The notes: generated by a model not told the origin, from the sequence alone. A stretch of 44,335 nt of DNA from Nitrospirota bacterium (GCA_021813405.1 JAKAKS010000056.1:1-44335); one strand, 5' to 3'; counted from the stretch's first letter, positions 25,476 through 35,109 are shown. Program-made: numbers and translations.

Positions 25476-26819
25476 TTATCTGGTGCGTACCAGCCTGGCC
25501 ATGAAGAATCCGTCCATGCCGTGGCGGTGCGGCCAGGTGCGGAAATAGCGGCCAGCCTTCAATTCAGCCATGAATGCCGGAGAGGATGCGTCCTGCAAAA
25601 AAGCGCCGGATGACTCTTTCAGAAAATTATCAACTACATCCTCGCCTTCTTCAGGCTCCGTGGAGCAGGTGCAATATACGATTATTCCGTCTTTTTTTAC
25701 GGCCTTTGATACGGAGTTCAGCATCCGCAGCTGTGCCGCGCCCAACTCCCGCAAGCCCTTTTTTGTGTGGCGGTATTTTACATCCGGGTTTCTCCTTATC
25801 GTGCCAAGCGCGGAGCAGGGCGCATCCAGTATGACCCTGTCGAATACTCCAAGACCGTCTTCCAGCCCGGCGGCATCCGCCTGCACGGGTTTTACGGATT
25901 TCAGGCCCAGCCTGTCTGCGTTCTGCCGGACACGCTCCAGGCGTTCCGGTGAGATATCGGCGGCCACTATCTCGCCGTTATCCCGCATGAGCTCCGCTAT
26001 ATGCGTGGATTTTCCACCAGGCGCGGCGCAGGCGTCCAGTATCCTTTCGCCCGGCTGCGGAGCAAGGAGGAAGGTTGTAAGCTGGGCGGCCTCGTCCTGG
26101 GCGAAACATGAGGGCAATATTTTTATCACTTCCTCAAAAACAGCCCCGCCCGCGATCTTTATCCCGGACGGGCTGAAGCCGGTTCCGGCTGCGTCCGGGA
26201 AATCTTTTTTCAGATATTCAAGCGCTTCGGTCTTTTGCCCGCTTTTTACACGGATTGTAAGAGGCGGTATTTTATTATTGCTTTGGGCAAGGGCAAAGGC
26301 CTCCTGCACGCCCATTACGCGCGCCCATTTTTTTAAAAGCCATTGCGGATGGGACCAGGCGATTGCCGCCGCCTGAAGCCGTTTTTCATCCTGGGCGGCC
26401 GGATCGTTGGCCATGTCTCTGAGCGCAGCCATTTCTTTTAATACCTGCTCTTCACGGCGCTGGAAAGACCGCAGCACGGCGTTTACCAGCCCCGGCCGGC
26501 CCTGATTTCCGCCATTTTTTTCCAGTTGCACGGCCTCAAAGACGGCCGCATGCCCAGGCACGCGGGTAAAGAGCAGCTGGTAAAGGGCCAGCCTCAGATT
26601 CTCTGTTGTCCGGTTGCCGGGCGTTTTGGCCAGAAAGCCGGAGAGCACATGGTCCAGAAGCAGCCGCCACCTGATTGTGCCGTAAACAAGCTCCATCATC
26701 AGGGCCCGGTCCCGCCGGTCCAGCCCGGTATTACCTGAAACCGCCTCAATCGCGTCCTTCGGCTTTGAGCCCCCGGATACCTTCATCAACGCTTCCAGGG
26801 CGTTTTCCCGCACACTCAT
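25476..26819 (-). CDS. rsmB: 16S rRNA (cytosine-967 C5)-methyltransferase
   Basis: A 447-residue enzyme with an N-terminal NusB-like RNA-binding domain (about 1-135) and a SAM-dependent methyltransferase domain. ILDACAAPGGKSTHIAEL is the SAM-binding motif, VILDAPCSALGTIRRNPDVKY is the motif IV Pro-Cys, and VYCTCSTEPEE contains the catalytic cysteine TCS pair. Length and architecture fit RsmB (Sun). It methylates C967 of 16S rRNA. The start has no Shine-Dalgarno sequence, and the upstream region is shared with the divergent cytochrome gene. Confidence 0.95.
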   Translation of the reverse strand: MSVRENALEALMKVSGGSKPKDAIEAVSGNTGLDRRDRALMMELVYGTIRWRLLLDHVLSGFLAKTPGNRTTENLRLALYQLLFTRVPGHAAVFEAVQLEKNGGNQGRPGLVNAVLRSFQRREEQVLKEMAALRDMANDPAAQDEKRLQAAAIAWSHPQWLLKKWARVMGVQEAFALAQSNNKIPPLTIRVKSGQKTEALEYLKKDFPDAAGTGFSPSGIKIAGGAVFEEVIKILPSCFAQDEAAQLTTFLLAPQPGERILDACAAPGGKSTHIAELMRDNGEIVAADISPERLERVRQNADRLGLKSVKPVQADAAGLEDGLGVFDRVILDAPCSALGTIRRNPDVKYRHTKKGLRELGAAQLRMLNSVSKAVKKDGIIVYCTCSTEPEEGEDVVDNFLKESSGAFLQDASSPAFMAELKAGRYFRTWPHRHGMDGFFMARLVRTR

Positions 26820-26937
26820 TTTGTATTATTCCGTATTCCGGGCCTGAATTGCATGGTTTTTGGCCGTTGCCTGATTTGGAACTGCCCGCATTCGATTTGT
26901 CAATATGAACTTAAAATTTTAGACTGCTTAAATTCCC

Positions 26938-26966
26938 TTGAAACCCGTTTGCGCGTCTGGTAAAAT
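26938..26966 (+). promoter_or_regulatory. Promoter for the cytochrome c gene
   Basis: TTGAAA (26938-26943), exactly 17 bases, then TAAAAT (26961-26966). A transcript would start near 26973, about 25 bases before the ATG, with AAGGAGGTGA between them. Confidence 0.7.
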
Positions 26967-26997
26967 CCACGAACCAGCTTGGAAGGAGGTGAATCTG

Positions 26998-27327
26998 ATG
27001 AAGGCGCTTAAGATCGTTATTATCATGATGTTGATTCTTGGTTTTGCGGCATCCGTGGCATTTGCAGCCGGCAACGCGGCAAACGGGAAGGCCCTTTTTG
27101 AGGGCAAGTCCCTTAGCTCCAGCGGGATGAGCTGCACAATGTGCCATCGCGGGAGCTTGAAGCCTGAACTGCACAAGTTCAAGACTTACGAGGAGGCCGT
27201 AAACTACATGATCACCACAAACCTGCATGGGAAGGCATTGAATCCCAAAGGAAAAAGGATGGCCGACCTCGTGGCCTATCTGAAATCCCTGAATGCTCCC
27301 AAAAGGAGAGTAATCACCGGCTGCTAA
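26998..27327 (+). CDS. Small periplasmic monohaem cytochrome c
   Basis: A 109-residue class I-like cytochrome c. The signal peptide is residues 1-23 (ending SVAFA-AG), and the haem attachment motif is CTMCH at 46-50. A distal Met candidate lies in GKRMADL. The mature chain of about 86 residues is typical for a small electron carrier, and the protein ends ITGC. AAGGAGGTGA lies 6-7 bases upstream of the ATG, an unusually good ribosome binding site, which suggests strong expression. Its redox partner is not encoded nearby. Confidence 0.88.
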   Translation: MKALKIVIIMMLILGFAASVAFAAGNAANGKALFEGKSLSSSGMSCTMCHRGSLKPELHKFKTYEEAVNYMITTNLHGKALNPKGKRMADLVAYLKSLNAPKRRVITGC

Positions 27328-27340
27328 ATTTTTCCCGGAT

Positions 27341-27360
27341 GGGGGGCTGAAAAGCCCCTC
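27341..27360 (+). other. GAAA-capped hairpin after the cytochrome gene
   Basis: GGGGCT (27343-27348), a GAAA tetraloop and AGCCCC (27353-27358) form a perfect stem, extendable by two more pairs to 8. No T-run follows, so it may stabilise the cytochrome mRNA end or work with a protein factor in termination. Confidence 0.4.
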
Positions 27361-27508
27361 CGCCCGGCTGGCAAAAATTCCATTATAAAGAAGCCCGCCT
27401 TCAGGTAAAATGTTAGAATATATCGAGATTGCGCGAGGAAAAAACTCCTGCGCCGTTATTTAGGAATTCATACAGAAAAGGCAAAGCGGCATCTCTTTTA
27501 AGCCGGAC

Positions 27509-28675
27509 ATGAAAAAGAAAAGAATCGTAATCCTGGGCTCCACCGGCTCCATAGGCCGCAGCGCCCTGAATGTAATCGGCAGATACCCCGATCGCTTTGA
27601 AGTGGCCGGGCTGGCGGCCTTCTCCAGCATCGAGACCATCGCAAAACAGATAAACACATTCGGGCCCATCGCGGCTGCCCTTTACAATGAAGATGCGGCT
27701 GAAGGCCTTGCCAGAAAAACCGGCATGCCGGTTTGGGGCGGCATGGACGGGCTGTGCAAAATAGCCAGGCTGGAAGAGGCCGATTTCGTCATTTCCGCCA
27801 TCTCCGGCGCGGCAGGGCTGCTGCCAACACTTGCGGCCATCAGGGCAGGCAAGGACGTTGGCCTTGCAAACAAGGAAGTGCTGGTTACGGCCGGCGCGTT
27901 TGTAATGGACGAGGCCCGGCGATACGGGGTGAAGATGCTGCCAATAGACAGCGAGCACAGCGCTGTTTTTCAGTGCATGGAGCGGGGCGGCTACGGACTT
28001 GACCGCGTAAAAAACATCATCCTTACCGCCTCCGGCGGGCCTTTTTTCGGCAAAAACAGTAAATACCTTGCAACGGTAAAGGCGGCGGACGCGCTAAAAC
28101 ACCCGAATTGGGAGATGGGCAGGAAGATAACCATAGACTCTGCCACGCTGATGAACAAGGGGCTGGAGGTTATAGAGGCCTGCCACCTGTTTGGTGTTGG
28201 GCATGACAAGGTGAAAGTGCTTGTGCATCCGCAGAGCATAATACATTCGATGGTGGAGTTTGTGGACGGCTCCATAATCTCACAGCTTTCAAAGCCGGAC
28301 ATGAGGTCCCCGATAGCTTATGCGCTTTCGTACCCCGACAGGCTGGAGGACGTGATACCTCAACTGGACCTTACCGCCATCTCCGGGCTTACATTTGCCC
28401 ACCCGGATCTGGAGACGTTCCCATGCCTTGCGTATGCATACAAGGCGCTGGGGGCCGGCGGCACGGCAACGGCAGTTTTGAATGCTGCAAACGAGGTGGC
28501 CGTGGTGGCCTTTCTTGAGGGCGGCATCGGCTTCAACGACATACCGGCTGTAATAGAGGAAGTAATGAGTGCGCATCCGCCAAGGCCCGTTGCCAGCGAA
28601 CACGACGCGCTGGAGGCCGATACCGGGGCCAGGGCGGCCGCGCATTCGGTTATAAAAAGGAGAAAAAAGGTTTGA
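27509..28675 (+). CDS. dxr: 1-deoxy-D-xylulose 5-phosphate reductoisomerase
   Basis: A 388-residue enzyme of the MEP isoprenoid pathway that turns DXP into MEP with NADPH. The N-terminal NADPH motif is ILGSTGSIGRSALNVI, the catalytic metal site is in LPIDSEHSAVFQC, and LTASGGPFFG and MGRKITIDSATLMNKGLEVIEA are the classic substrate-binding segments. The ending region is normal in length. No Shine-Dalgarno sequence is clear. rseP begins overlapping its stop by 4 bases (TTGA), a common dxr-rseP order. Confidence 0.97.
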   Translation: MKKKRIVILGSTGSIGRSALNVIGRYPDRFEVAGLAAFSSIETIAKQINTFGPIAAALYNEDAAEGLARKTGMPVWGGMDGLCKIARLEEADFVISAISGAAGLLPTLAAIRAGKDVGLANKEVLVTAGAFVMDEARRYGVKMLPIDSEHSAVFQCMERGGYGLDRVKNIILTASGGPFFGKNSKYLATVKAADALKHPNWEMGRKITIDSATLMNKGLEVIEACHLFGVGHDKVKVLVHPQSIIHSMVEFVDGSIISQLSKPDMRSPIAYALSYPDRLEDVIPQLDLTAISGLTFAHPDLETFPCLAYAYKALGAGGTATAVLNAANEVAVVAFLEGGIGFNDIPAVIEEVMSAHPPRPVASEHDALEADTGARAAAHSVIKRRKKV

Positions 28676-29799
28676 CGCTGGTCTGGGCGGCCCTTCTGCT
28701 TGGGATACTGGTGTTCTCGCATGAACTGGGGCATTTCATCTTTGCAAAGCTCATGAAGGTGAAGGTGCTTAAGTTCTCGCTGGGTTTTGGCCCGAAGGTT
28801 GCCGGAATAAAAAGAGGCGGCACGGAATATGTTATCTCCGCCCTGCCACTTGGCGGCTATGTGAAGATGCTTGGCGAGGAGCAGGGCGAGGAGCTTGCCC
28901 CGGAAGACCGTGCCCACGCCTTCAGCGCGCAGCCTGTTTACAAGAGGGCAGTGATAGCCTTTGCCGGGCCGTTTTTCAATGTATTGCTGACGTTTCTTCT
29001 GTTTGCCGTAATTCTGGGCGCGGGGCTGCCGGTGAATGTTCCCAAACTGCAGGACCTTGCGCCGCGGGTGGATGCCGTCAGGCAGGGCACGCCTGCCGCC
29101 GCCGCAGGGCTTAAACCCGGAGACGTTATCTTGGACATTGGGGGGCAGCCTGTGGATACATGGCTGGACCTGATTGCCATTGTGAGCAACAAGCCAGGCA
29201 AGCCGCTTCAGTTCAAGGTTAAAAGGAACGGGCAGATACTGAATTTCACCATAACCCCAAAGCTAGTGAAGGAGAAAATGCCGGACGGCTCTGAAATTGC
29301 CATAGGGCAGATAGGGATAAAGCGCACCGGCAGCAAGGACCCGTTTTATGTTATAGCCGCAAAAAACCCGCTGATGGTCCCCGCCGCCGCGGCGGCCGCC
29401 ACATACAGGATGGGCGTGTTCACGTATGACTCGCTTGCAAAGCTTGTGACAGGGGCCTTTTCACTAAAGACGATAGGCGGGCCGATAGCTATAGTGCAGG
29501 AGTCCGGCAAGGCCGCTTCGATGGGCACTTTCCCATATATAATGTTCATGGCGTTTATCAGCCTGAATCTTGCCGTGCTAAACCTGCTGCCCGTGCCGAT
29601 TCTTGATGGCGGGCATCTGTTCTTCCTGGCCATAGAGGCCATAAGGCGGAAACCACTTAGCGAGAACACGCAGATTGCGCTTCAGAAAGTTGGCCTGGTT
29701 CTTCTTATAACATTGATGGCCTTTGCCTTCCATAACGATATTGTGCGGAGCCTTCCGCAATGGAAAAAGGCCATAGGCATCGGGCACGGCAAAGGATGA
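28672..29799 (+). CDS. rseP: Site-2 intramembrane zinc protease RseP
   Basis: A 375-residue membrane protease. HELGH (residues 17-21) is the zinc-binding HEXXH in the first membrane helix; a single PDZ domain (about 130-200, GTPAAAAGLKPGDVI) follows, and the third zinc ligand is in LPVPILDGGHL. RseP cleaves anti-sigma factors and signal-peptide remnants in envelope-stress regulation. E. coli RseP has two PDZ domains, so this one belongs to the shorter class. The start is TTG at 28672, overlapping the dxr stop, with GGAG about 9 bases upstream; this is why the length begins exactly with the hydrophobic helix. Confidence 0.93.
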   Translation: MTLVWAALLLGILVFSHELGHFIFAKLMKVKVLKFSLGFGPKVAGIKRGGTEYVISALPLGGYVKMLGEEQGEELAPEDRAHAFSAQPVYKRAVIAFAGPFFNVLLTFLLFAVILGAGLPVNVPKLQDLAPRVDAVRQGTPAAAAGLKPGDVILDIGGQPVDTWLDLIAIVSNKPGKPLQFKVKRNGQILNFTITPKLVKEKMPDGSEIAIGQIGIKRTGSKDPFYVIAAKNPLMVPAAAAAATYRMGVFTYDSLAKLVTGAFSLKTIGGPIAIVQESGKAASMGTFPYIMFMAFISLNLAVLNLLPVPILDGGHLFFLAIEAIRRKPLSENTQIALQKVGLVLLITLMAFAFHNDIVRSLPQWKKAIGIGHGKG

Positions 29800-29800
29800 A

Positions 29801-30265
29801 ATGATGCGTGCCCAAACATCCCCCGTCAGGATTCTGAAATCCGCAGGAGGGGTTGTTTTCAGGCGGAACGTCAGCGGCTTTGAAGTGGCGCTTGTGTCTG
29901 TTAAGGGCGGAAATGTGTGGACGCTGCCAAAAGGGCTTATTAACAAGGGAGAATCGCCCCGCGACACCGCGCTTCGGGAAGTGGCCGAGGAAACCGGCCT
30001 TAACGGGCGGATAACGGACGGCCTTGGGGAGATAACTTACTGGTACGTGGCCAAAGACAAAGAGACGCCCGCTGAGTACATCAGATATAAAAAAACGGTA
30101 TATTTCTTTTTGATGGAATATTTAAGCGGCGACACCGCCGGCCACGATTACGAGGTGGACGAATGTGCCTGGTTCCCGCTGGAACAGGCTGCGGAGATGG
30201 TAACTTACAAGGGCGATAAAGAAATGCTGGAGAAGGCAAAAGAGCTGATTGGGCGCGGCAAATAA
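29801..30265 (+). CDS. Nudix hydrolase
   Basis: A 154-residue protein with a complete Nudix box: G-x5-E-x7-REVAEETGL (GLINKGE then SPRDTAL REVAEETGL). Such enzymes hydrolyse nucleoside diphosphates linked to another moiety, often damaged or excess nucleotides. It is one base after rseP and likely translated by coupling; ATG at 29804 is an alternative start. No substrate can be inferred. The next gene follows by 1 base. Confidence 0.9.
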   Translation: MMRAQTSPVRILKSAGGVVFRRNVSGFEVALVSVKGGNVWTLPKGLINKGESPRDTALREVAEETGLNGRITDGLGEITYWYVAKDKETPAEYIRYKKTVYFFLMEYLSGDTAGHDYEVDECAWFPLEQAAEMVTYKGDKEMLEKAKELIGRGK

Positions 30266-30266
30266 T

Positions 30267-30728
30267 ATGGGCGTGGTCCTTGGACATAAGGAGCTGAAGG
30301 CCCGTCTGGATGCGGATAGAAGCGCAGGCAAAAAAATAGTATTTACAAACGGGTGCTTCGATATAATCCATGCCGGCCATGTGCGGTATCTGAGGGAGGC
30401 CAGAAAATTTGGCGGCGTGCTTGTGCTTGCGCTGAACACCGATGCGTCGGTTTCCAGGCTGAAACCGGGCAGGCCGGTTAATAAAGAGGCCGAGAGGGCC
30501 GAGGTGGCCGCCGCGCTTGAGGTGGTGGATTACGTTACTATGTTCGATGAGGACACTCCGTACGAGCTTATAAAATTTTTAGGGCCGGATGTTCTGGTAA
30601 AAGGCGGGGACTGGAAAAAAGAAGACATTGTAGGCTCCGATCTTGTGCCCGAAACGCACAGCCTTTCTTTTCATCGGGGTTTTTCCACTACGGGGATAAT
30701 CGAGAAGATAGAGAAGAAAAAATCCTGA
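30267..30728 (+). CDS. rfaE2: D-glycero-beta-D-manno-heptose 1-phosphate adenylyltransferase
   Basis: A 153-residue nucleotidyltransferase equal to the C-terminal half of E. coli HldE, encoded alone. VFTNGCFDIIHAGHVRYL contains the cytidylyltransferase HxGH motif (HAGH), and GPDVLVKGGDWKKEDIVG and STTGIIEKI match the family. It transfers AMP to heptose-1-phosphate, the activated step toward ADP-heptose for the LPS core. The start ATG 30267 follows the Nudix stop at once; an in-frame ATG 18 bases earlier lies inside the Nudix gene. The kinase partner is not in the window. Confidence 0.93.
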   Translation: MGVVLGHKELKARLDADRSAGKKIVFTNGCFDIIHAGHVRYLREARKFGGVLVLALNTDASVSRLKPGRPVNKEAERAEVAAALEVVDYVTMFDEDTPYELIKFLGPDVLVKGGDWKKEDIVGSDLVPETHSLSFHRGFSTTGIIEKIEKKKS

Positions 30729-30729
30729 C

Positions 30730-33700
30730 GTGAACCTTCTTAAGGCATTTTCGGATTTCAAAAGCAGAACCGCTCCGCCTGAAGAAGCCCCAGGCAGGAT
30801 ATATTCGCTTAGGGGCTCGGCCGCCGCGCTTTATCTTACCTGCTGCTCGCGGGTGCCGTTTATTGCCGCAACAAAGGACGAGACCGGCGCGCTGGCGCTT
30901 AAAAAAGACATCGATCTGTTTCAGCGGCTCGCCGGGCGCACTATTGCAGGGGGCGTTGCGGTGCTGCCTGAGCCCGACGGCGCGGACACAGCCGGAAGAA
31001 GGGCGCTGGTGTCGTTCAATTCGGCTGCCGGCAAGAATAAAATACCTTCGGTAATTTCGTCCGTGGCCGCATTGGAGGCCCCGGCCTGGGGGCCTGAAGA
31101 CGTGGCCAAAAAATCCATGCACCTTTCTTTCCCGGGCTCGTTCCCCCGCGCCGAACTTGAAGACAGGCTTGCGCTTCTTGGATATAAGCCTGTGTCTCTT
31201 GTTACCCTGCCGGGCCAATACAGGCTGAAAGGCTGGATACTTGACATTTACCCGGTTACATCGGACAGCCCTGCAAGGATAGAGTTTTTTGGCGATGATG
31301 TTGATGCCATAAGGTATTTTGATGTTGAAAGCCAGATGCATACCGACTCTGCCGCGTCCATAACCGTATTGCCCGCAATGGAACCGGAGGACGGATTTTC
31401 TTTCCTTTTACAGGCCGGGTTGAAAAATTACAGGCTCCATACTCTTGACGGCACGGCCTTCCCGAGGGATTTTGCCGCCGAATTTGATAAAGACGGCGTT
31501 ACGCTGTCTTCCGCCCCGATAAAAGGAGAGGGCGTGGATTCCGGGGTGTCTCCTCTTGCCGGCCTTGGGATTCTGCATTCGGAGCGGCGCGATATTACCG
31601 AACTGTCGATTGCAGTAAAACGATTGAAGGGCGAATCGGATGTTCTGCTGGTGTTTTCCTCCCAGGGGCAGGCCGAAAGGATAAAAAACATCCTCTGGGA
31701 CGACGGGCTTCACGTTCCTGTGCTTGCGCCTGAAGAGGTGAAGGATTATCCCGGCTGGCTGGCCATAACTACCGGCGGCCTTTCGCGCGGTTTTGCCATG
31801 CCAGGCCTTGTTATAGCAACAGACAGGGACCTTTTCGGGGAAAAGCCCGCCTGGAGGCCGATGCACAAATCGAAGCTCCAGGGGTTAGTGGAGAGCGTGG
31901 AGGACCTGTCCGCCGGAGATTATGTGGTCCATTCGGACCATGGGATCGGCCGGTTTTTGGGGTTTGCAAAACACGGGGCGGACGGCCCGGTATTCGATCT
32001 TCTGGTAATCGAATACGCCGGGGGCGACAAGATATACCTGCCCGTTTACGGGATGGAAAAGATACGCAAGTACAGGGGGGCGGCGGAAGCAGGCAAAAAA
32101 GGCGCAAAGGCCGAAGCTGCCCATGCTGCCGCGGCGCCGCCCGTTCTGGACCGGATAGGGGGCAAGGTTTGGCAGAAGAAAAAGGAGCGGGCAAAAAAAC
32201 GGCTGAAAGAGATGGCAGGGGAACTGCTTAAGACCTATGCGGCCAGGGAGATAGCCACGGGGTTTGCATTCAGCGCGGACACGGACATCCACAGGGAGTT
32301 CGACAGCTTTTTCCAGTATGAGGAAACGCCGGACCAGCTGAAGTCCATTAATCAAATAAAGGCGGATATGGAAAAAGAGCGCCCGATGGACCGCCTTTTA
32401 TGCGGGGACGTGGGCTACGGGAAAACGGAGGTTGCCATGAGGGCAGCCTTCAAATGCGTGTACGACGCCAGACAGGCCGTGGTGCTTGTGCCAACCACAC
32501 TTCTTTGCGAGCAGCACTTCAGGACGTTCCAGAAGAGGTTTCAGGCTTTCCCGGTAAAGATCGATTACGTAAGCCGGTTTAAAAATCAGGCCGAAAAGAA
32601 AAAGACATACGAGGCCTTTGAAAAAGGCGAAACCGACATACTTATCGGCACTCATTCGCTTTTAAAGAGCCCGCTTGGCTTTGCAAACGTGGGGCTTCTG
32701 ATAATCGACGAAGAACACAGGTTTGGCGTGGCACACAAAGAGAAGGTAAAATCTCTCAAGAAAAATGTGGACGTGCTGTCCATGACAGCCACTCCCATAC
32801 CGCGCACCCTTCAGATGGCCCTCTCCGGCATCCGCGACATGAGCGTGATAGAAACCCCGCCCGAAGACCGGCTTGCCGTGAAAACCACAGTGGCGGCCTT
32901 CGACAAAAACCTTATAAAGGACGCCATGGAGAAGGAGCTTGCACGTGGGGGGCAGGTTTTTTTTGTGCATAACAGGATCGAGACGCTGACAAAACTTTTT
33001 GAGACCGTTGCCAAGCTTCTGCCCTCGGCGCGCATGGTTGTTGCGCACGGCCAGATGGCCGAGAGGGAGCTGGAGCGCGCCATGCTTGCCTTCCTGGACG
33101 GCAAGGCGGACGTGCTGCTTTCAACCGCCATAATCGGCGCCGGGCTGGACATACCCAACGCCAACACCATCATAGTGGACAGGGCGGACATGATGGGGCT
33201 GGCGGACCTTTATCAGCTGAAAGGCAGGGTGGGCAGAGGGCCCGCGCGGGCTTATGCGTTTTTCCTTGTGCCAGGGCTGGACATTATCACAGGTGATGCC
33301 CAGAAGAGGCTTCAGGCGCTGGAGGAGATAAGCTACATCGGGGCCGGCTTCAGGATTGCCATGAAGGACCTGGAGATAAGGGGCGCCGGCAATCTGCTTG
33401 GGGCGGAGCAGTCGGGTTACATAAACGACCTGGGGCTGGAGCTTTATCTTGAGATGCTGGAGCGTACCGTGGCCGAACTGAAGGGCGAGGAAGTGAAAGA
33501 GACCACGCTTCCGCAGGTGGAGCTGAGTGTGCACGCGCTGATACCTGAGGAATATCTTGAGGACATCTCGTTGAGGCTGAGCTTTTACCGGAGGATTGCA
33601 GGTGCCGTTGATAGCGCGGATCTGGAGCGCATCGGCCAGGAGATGGCCGAGAGGTTCGGTCCGCTGCCTGAGGAGATTGCCAACCTGCTTGCCATTATGG

Positions 33701-33927
33701 AGCTGAGGCTTTCAGCCGCCCGCCTGGGGATTGCAAGGATAGACCAGATAAGCGGCAGGGTAAAGCTGGCCCTGGAGAAAGACACCTCTCCGCCGGTGCA
33801 GGCCCTTTTAAAAGCATACGGCGATAGGATAAAATTCAATCCTGGCGGTTTTGACGTCTTTATCTCCGAGCGGAGACTCTTTGAGGAGATAAAAGGGGTT
33901 TTTTCCGTGATGTCCACGGTGAATTAG
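30730..33927 (+). CDS. mfd: Transcription-repair coupling factor Mfd
   Basis: A 1,065-residue ATP-driven translocase that removes stalled RNA polymerase and recruits UvrA. In order: a UvrB-like N-terminal module, the RNA-polymerase-interacting domain (EDLSAGDYVVHSDHGIGRFLGF, about 393), then helicase motifs LLCGDVGYGKTEVAMRA, the DEEH box IIDEEHRFGV, SMTATPIPRTLQMAL, and the TRG-type RIAGAGNLLG stretch. The C-terminal domain is normal. It is slightly shorter than E. coli Mfd (1,148), and a low-complexity Ala/Lys stretch (about 455-472) sits in the linker. The start is GTG at 30730 with only a weak upstream site, so the start is uncertain. Gene follows rfaE2 by 1 base. Confidence 0.97.
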   Translation: MNLLKAFSDFKSRTAPPEEAPGRIYSLRGSAAALYLTCCSRVPFIAATKDETGALALKKDIDLFQRLAGRTIAGGVAVLPEPDGADTAGRRALVSFNSAAGKNKIPSVISSVAALEAPAWGPEDVAKKSMHLSFPGSFPRAELEDRLALLGYKPVSLVTLPGQYRLKGWILDIYPVTSDSPARIEFFGDDVDAIRYFDVESQMHTDSAASITVLPAMEPEDGFSFLLQAGLKNYRLHTLDGTAFPRDFAAEFDKDGVTLSSAPIKGEGVDSGVSPLAGLGILHSERRDITELSIAVKRLKGESDVLLVFSSQGQAERIKNILWDDGLHVPVLAPEEVKDYPGWLAITTGGLSRGFAMPGLVIATDRDLFGEKPAWRPMHKSKLQGLVESVEDLSAGDYVVHSDHGIGRFLGFAKHGADGPVFDLLVIEYAGGDKIYLPVYGMEKIRKYRGAAEAGKKGAKAEAAHAAAAPPVLDRIGGKVWQKKKERAKKRLKEMAGELLKTYAAREIATGFAFSADTDIHREFDSFFQYEETPDQLKSINQIKADMEKERPMDRLLCGDVGYGKTEVAMRAAFKCVYDARQAVVLVPTTLLCEQHFRTFQKRFQAFPVKIDYVSRFKNQAEKKKTYEAFEKGETDILIGTHSLLKSPLGFANVGLLIIDEEHRFGVAHKEKVKSLKKNVDVLSMTATPIPRTLQMALSGIRDMSVIETPPEDRLAVKTTVAAFDKNLIKDAMEKELARGGQVFFVHNRIETLTKLFETVAKLLPSARMVVAHGQMAERELERAMLAFLDGKADVLLSTAIIGAGLDIPNANTIIVDRADMMGLADLYQLKGRVGRGPARAYAFFLVPGLDIITGDAQKRLQALEEISYIGAGFRIAMKDLEIRGAGNLLGAEQSGYINDLGLELYLEMLERTVAELKGEEVKETTLPQVELSVHALIPEEYLEDISLRLSFYRRIAGAVDSADLERIGQEMAERFGPLPEEIANLLAIMELRLSAARLGIARIDQISGRVKLALEKDTSPPVQALLKAYGDRIKFNPGGFDVFISERRLFEEIKGVFSVMSTVN

Positions 33928-33933
33928 GAGACC

Positions 33934-35109
33934 ATGGAAACCGGTACGCAATACAAACCTATCGATATCACAAATTATGTGGATTTCTGCAAGGCCTCCG
34001 CCATCACGCTGATAGCCTTCTGGCATTACTATTACGTTCTTTCATATGGCGACTCGCTGGTTCTGCTGCAGCAAGGTGGCATAACTCACATCCTGGCCAA
34101 ATTCCCTCCATCAGGGTTGATCGCAGGCATAAAGACCCTGGCCATGCTGATTGTGGCGCTGGGCGGCGAGATGCCCCGGTTTTTCATAATCGCAAGCGGG
34201 TTTGGCCTGTACCTGGGCTATCTTAGGCGCAAGGACAACTGGGCGGTATTTTACAAGAAGAGGTTTATCAGAATATTGCCGCTATACTGGGCGGTCGTGA
34301 TACTGATTTACGCTTTCCATAAATACAGCATTGATGAAAAGGACGCGTTCAAGGTTTTTATTTACCATTTGCTGCTGGTCCAGACGTACACGAAGTACTC
34401 ACTGGCTTACGGTGCATTATGGTTTGTGGGATATATAGCGCAGCTTTATTTGCTTTTTCCGTTAATGGTGAATTTTTTTCAAAACCGTTGGCTGAAGATT
34501 TTTCTGGTTGTGTTTGCGATTTTCGGAAATGCGGTCATAGCTGAAATAATTCAGGCGGCCGGGTTTGAAGTGCAGGGGAAGCCGCCCACTTTATATCTGG
34601 CGTGCTTTGTTTTTGGAATGCTGCTGGCCGAAGGCGCATATGGCCAGAAAAAATACTTTCGCAAAATCTTTTCTAAAGCGTATTTGCCGGTTTTTGCGGC
34701 CTCAGCGGCCGTGCTTCTATACCTTGCAAACAATTATGGATTTTTTGACGGCGATATCTTTGCAAACGGCTTTGCGATTACGCTTTTCATGGTGGCATTC
34801 TGGCTATTCAGTGCTATTGCTATGCCCTTGCCCGCAGTCCAGAGGATTGCAAAACCGCTTGCATACAGTTCCTTTGCCCTGTTTCTTTCCCATCAGACAC
34901 TGAACGGGATTTTTCTTACTTACCTGGTTCGTTATCGCGTGGCCAAGTGCATAACATATGGAAACTGCATTGTACAGGTCCCCTCGCTCAGAAACGCGCT
35001 GCTGGAAATTCCGGTTTTCATTATTACAGTATTAATATGCCTGCCGGTCCAGAAGGGCTATGACTGGCTGGTGAGGGCGGTGCGTTCTCATAGGGGCTTG
35101 ACAATCTGA
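33934..35109 (+). CDS. Acyltransferase 3 family membrane O-acyltransferase
   Basis: A 391-residue integral membrane protein with about ten membrane helices. AFWHYYYV near residues 28-35 is the conserved His region of the acyltransferase 3 family, followed by the arginine motif YKKRFIRILPLYW (about 104-116). Such proteins add acetyl or other acyl groups to surface polysaccharides, peptidoglycan or lipid A. AGGAG is 4 bases before the ATG, overlapping the mfd stop, so it may be co-transcribed with mfd. Its neighbours on the downstream side are the antiterminator and a surface-glycan operon, so I infer it decorates that glycan. The local GC content is visibly lower than that of mfd. Confidence 0.85.
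   Translation: METGTQYKPIDITNYVDFCKASAITLIAFWHYYYVLSYGDSLVLLQQGGITHILAKFPPSGLIAGIKTLAMLIVALGGEMPRFFIIASGFGLYLGYLRRKDNWAVFYKKRFIRILPLYWAVVILIYAFHKYSIDEKDAFKVFIYHLLLVQTYTKYSLAYGALWFVGYIAQLYLLFPLMVNFFQNRWLKIFLVVFAIFGNAVIAEIIQAAGFEVQGKPPTLYLACFVFGMLLAEGAYGQKKYFRKIFSKAYLPVFAASAAVLLYLANNYGFFDGDIFANGFAITLFMVAFWLFSAIAMPLPAVQRIAKPLAYSSFALFLSHQTLNGIFLTYLVRYRVAKCITYGNCIVQVPSLRNALLEIPVFIITVLICLPVQKGYDWLVRAVRSHRGLTI

Noticed and set aside
26897-26920. TTGACA on the minus strand as a promoter for rsmB
   Set aside because: No acceptable -10 hexamer at 16-18 bases.
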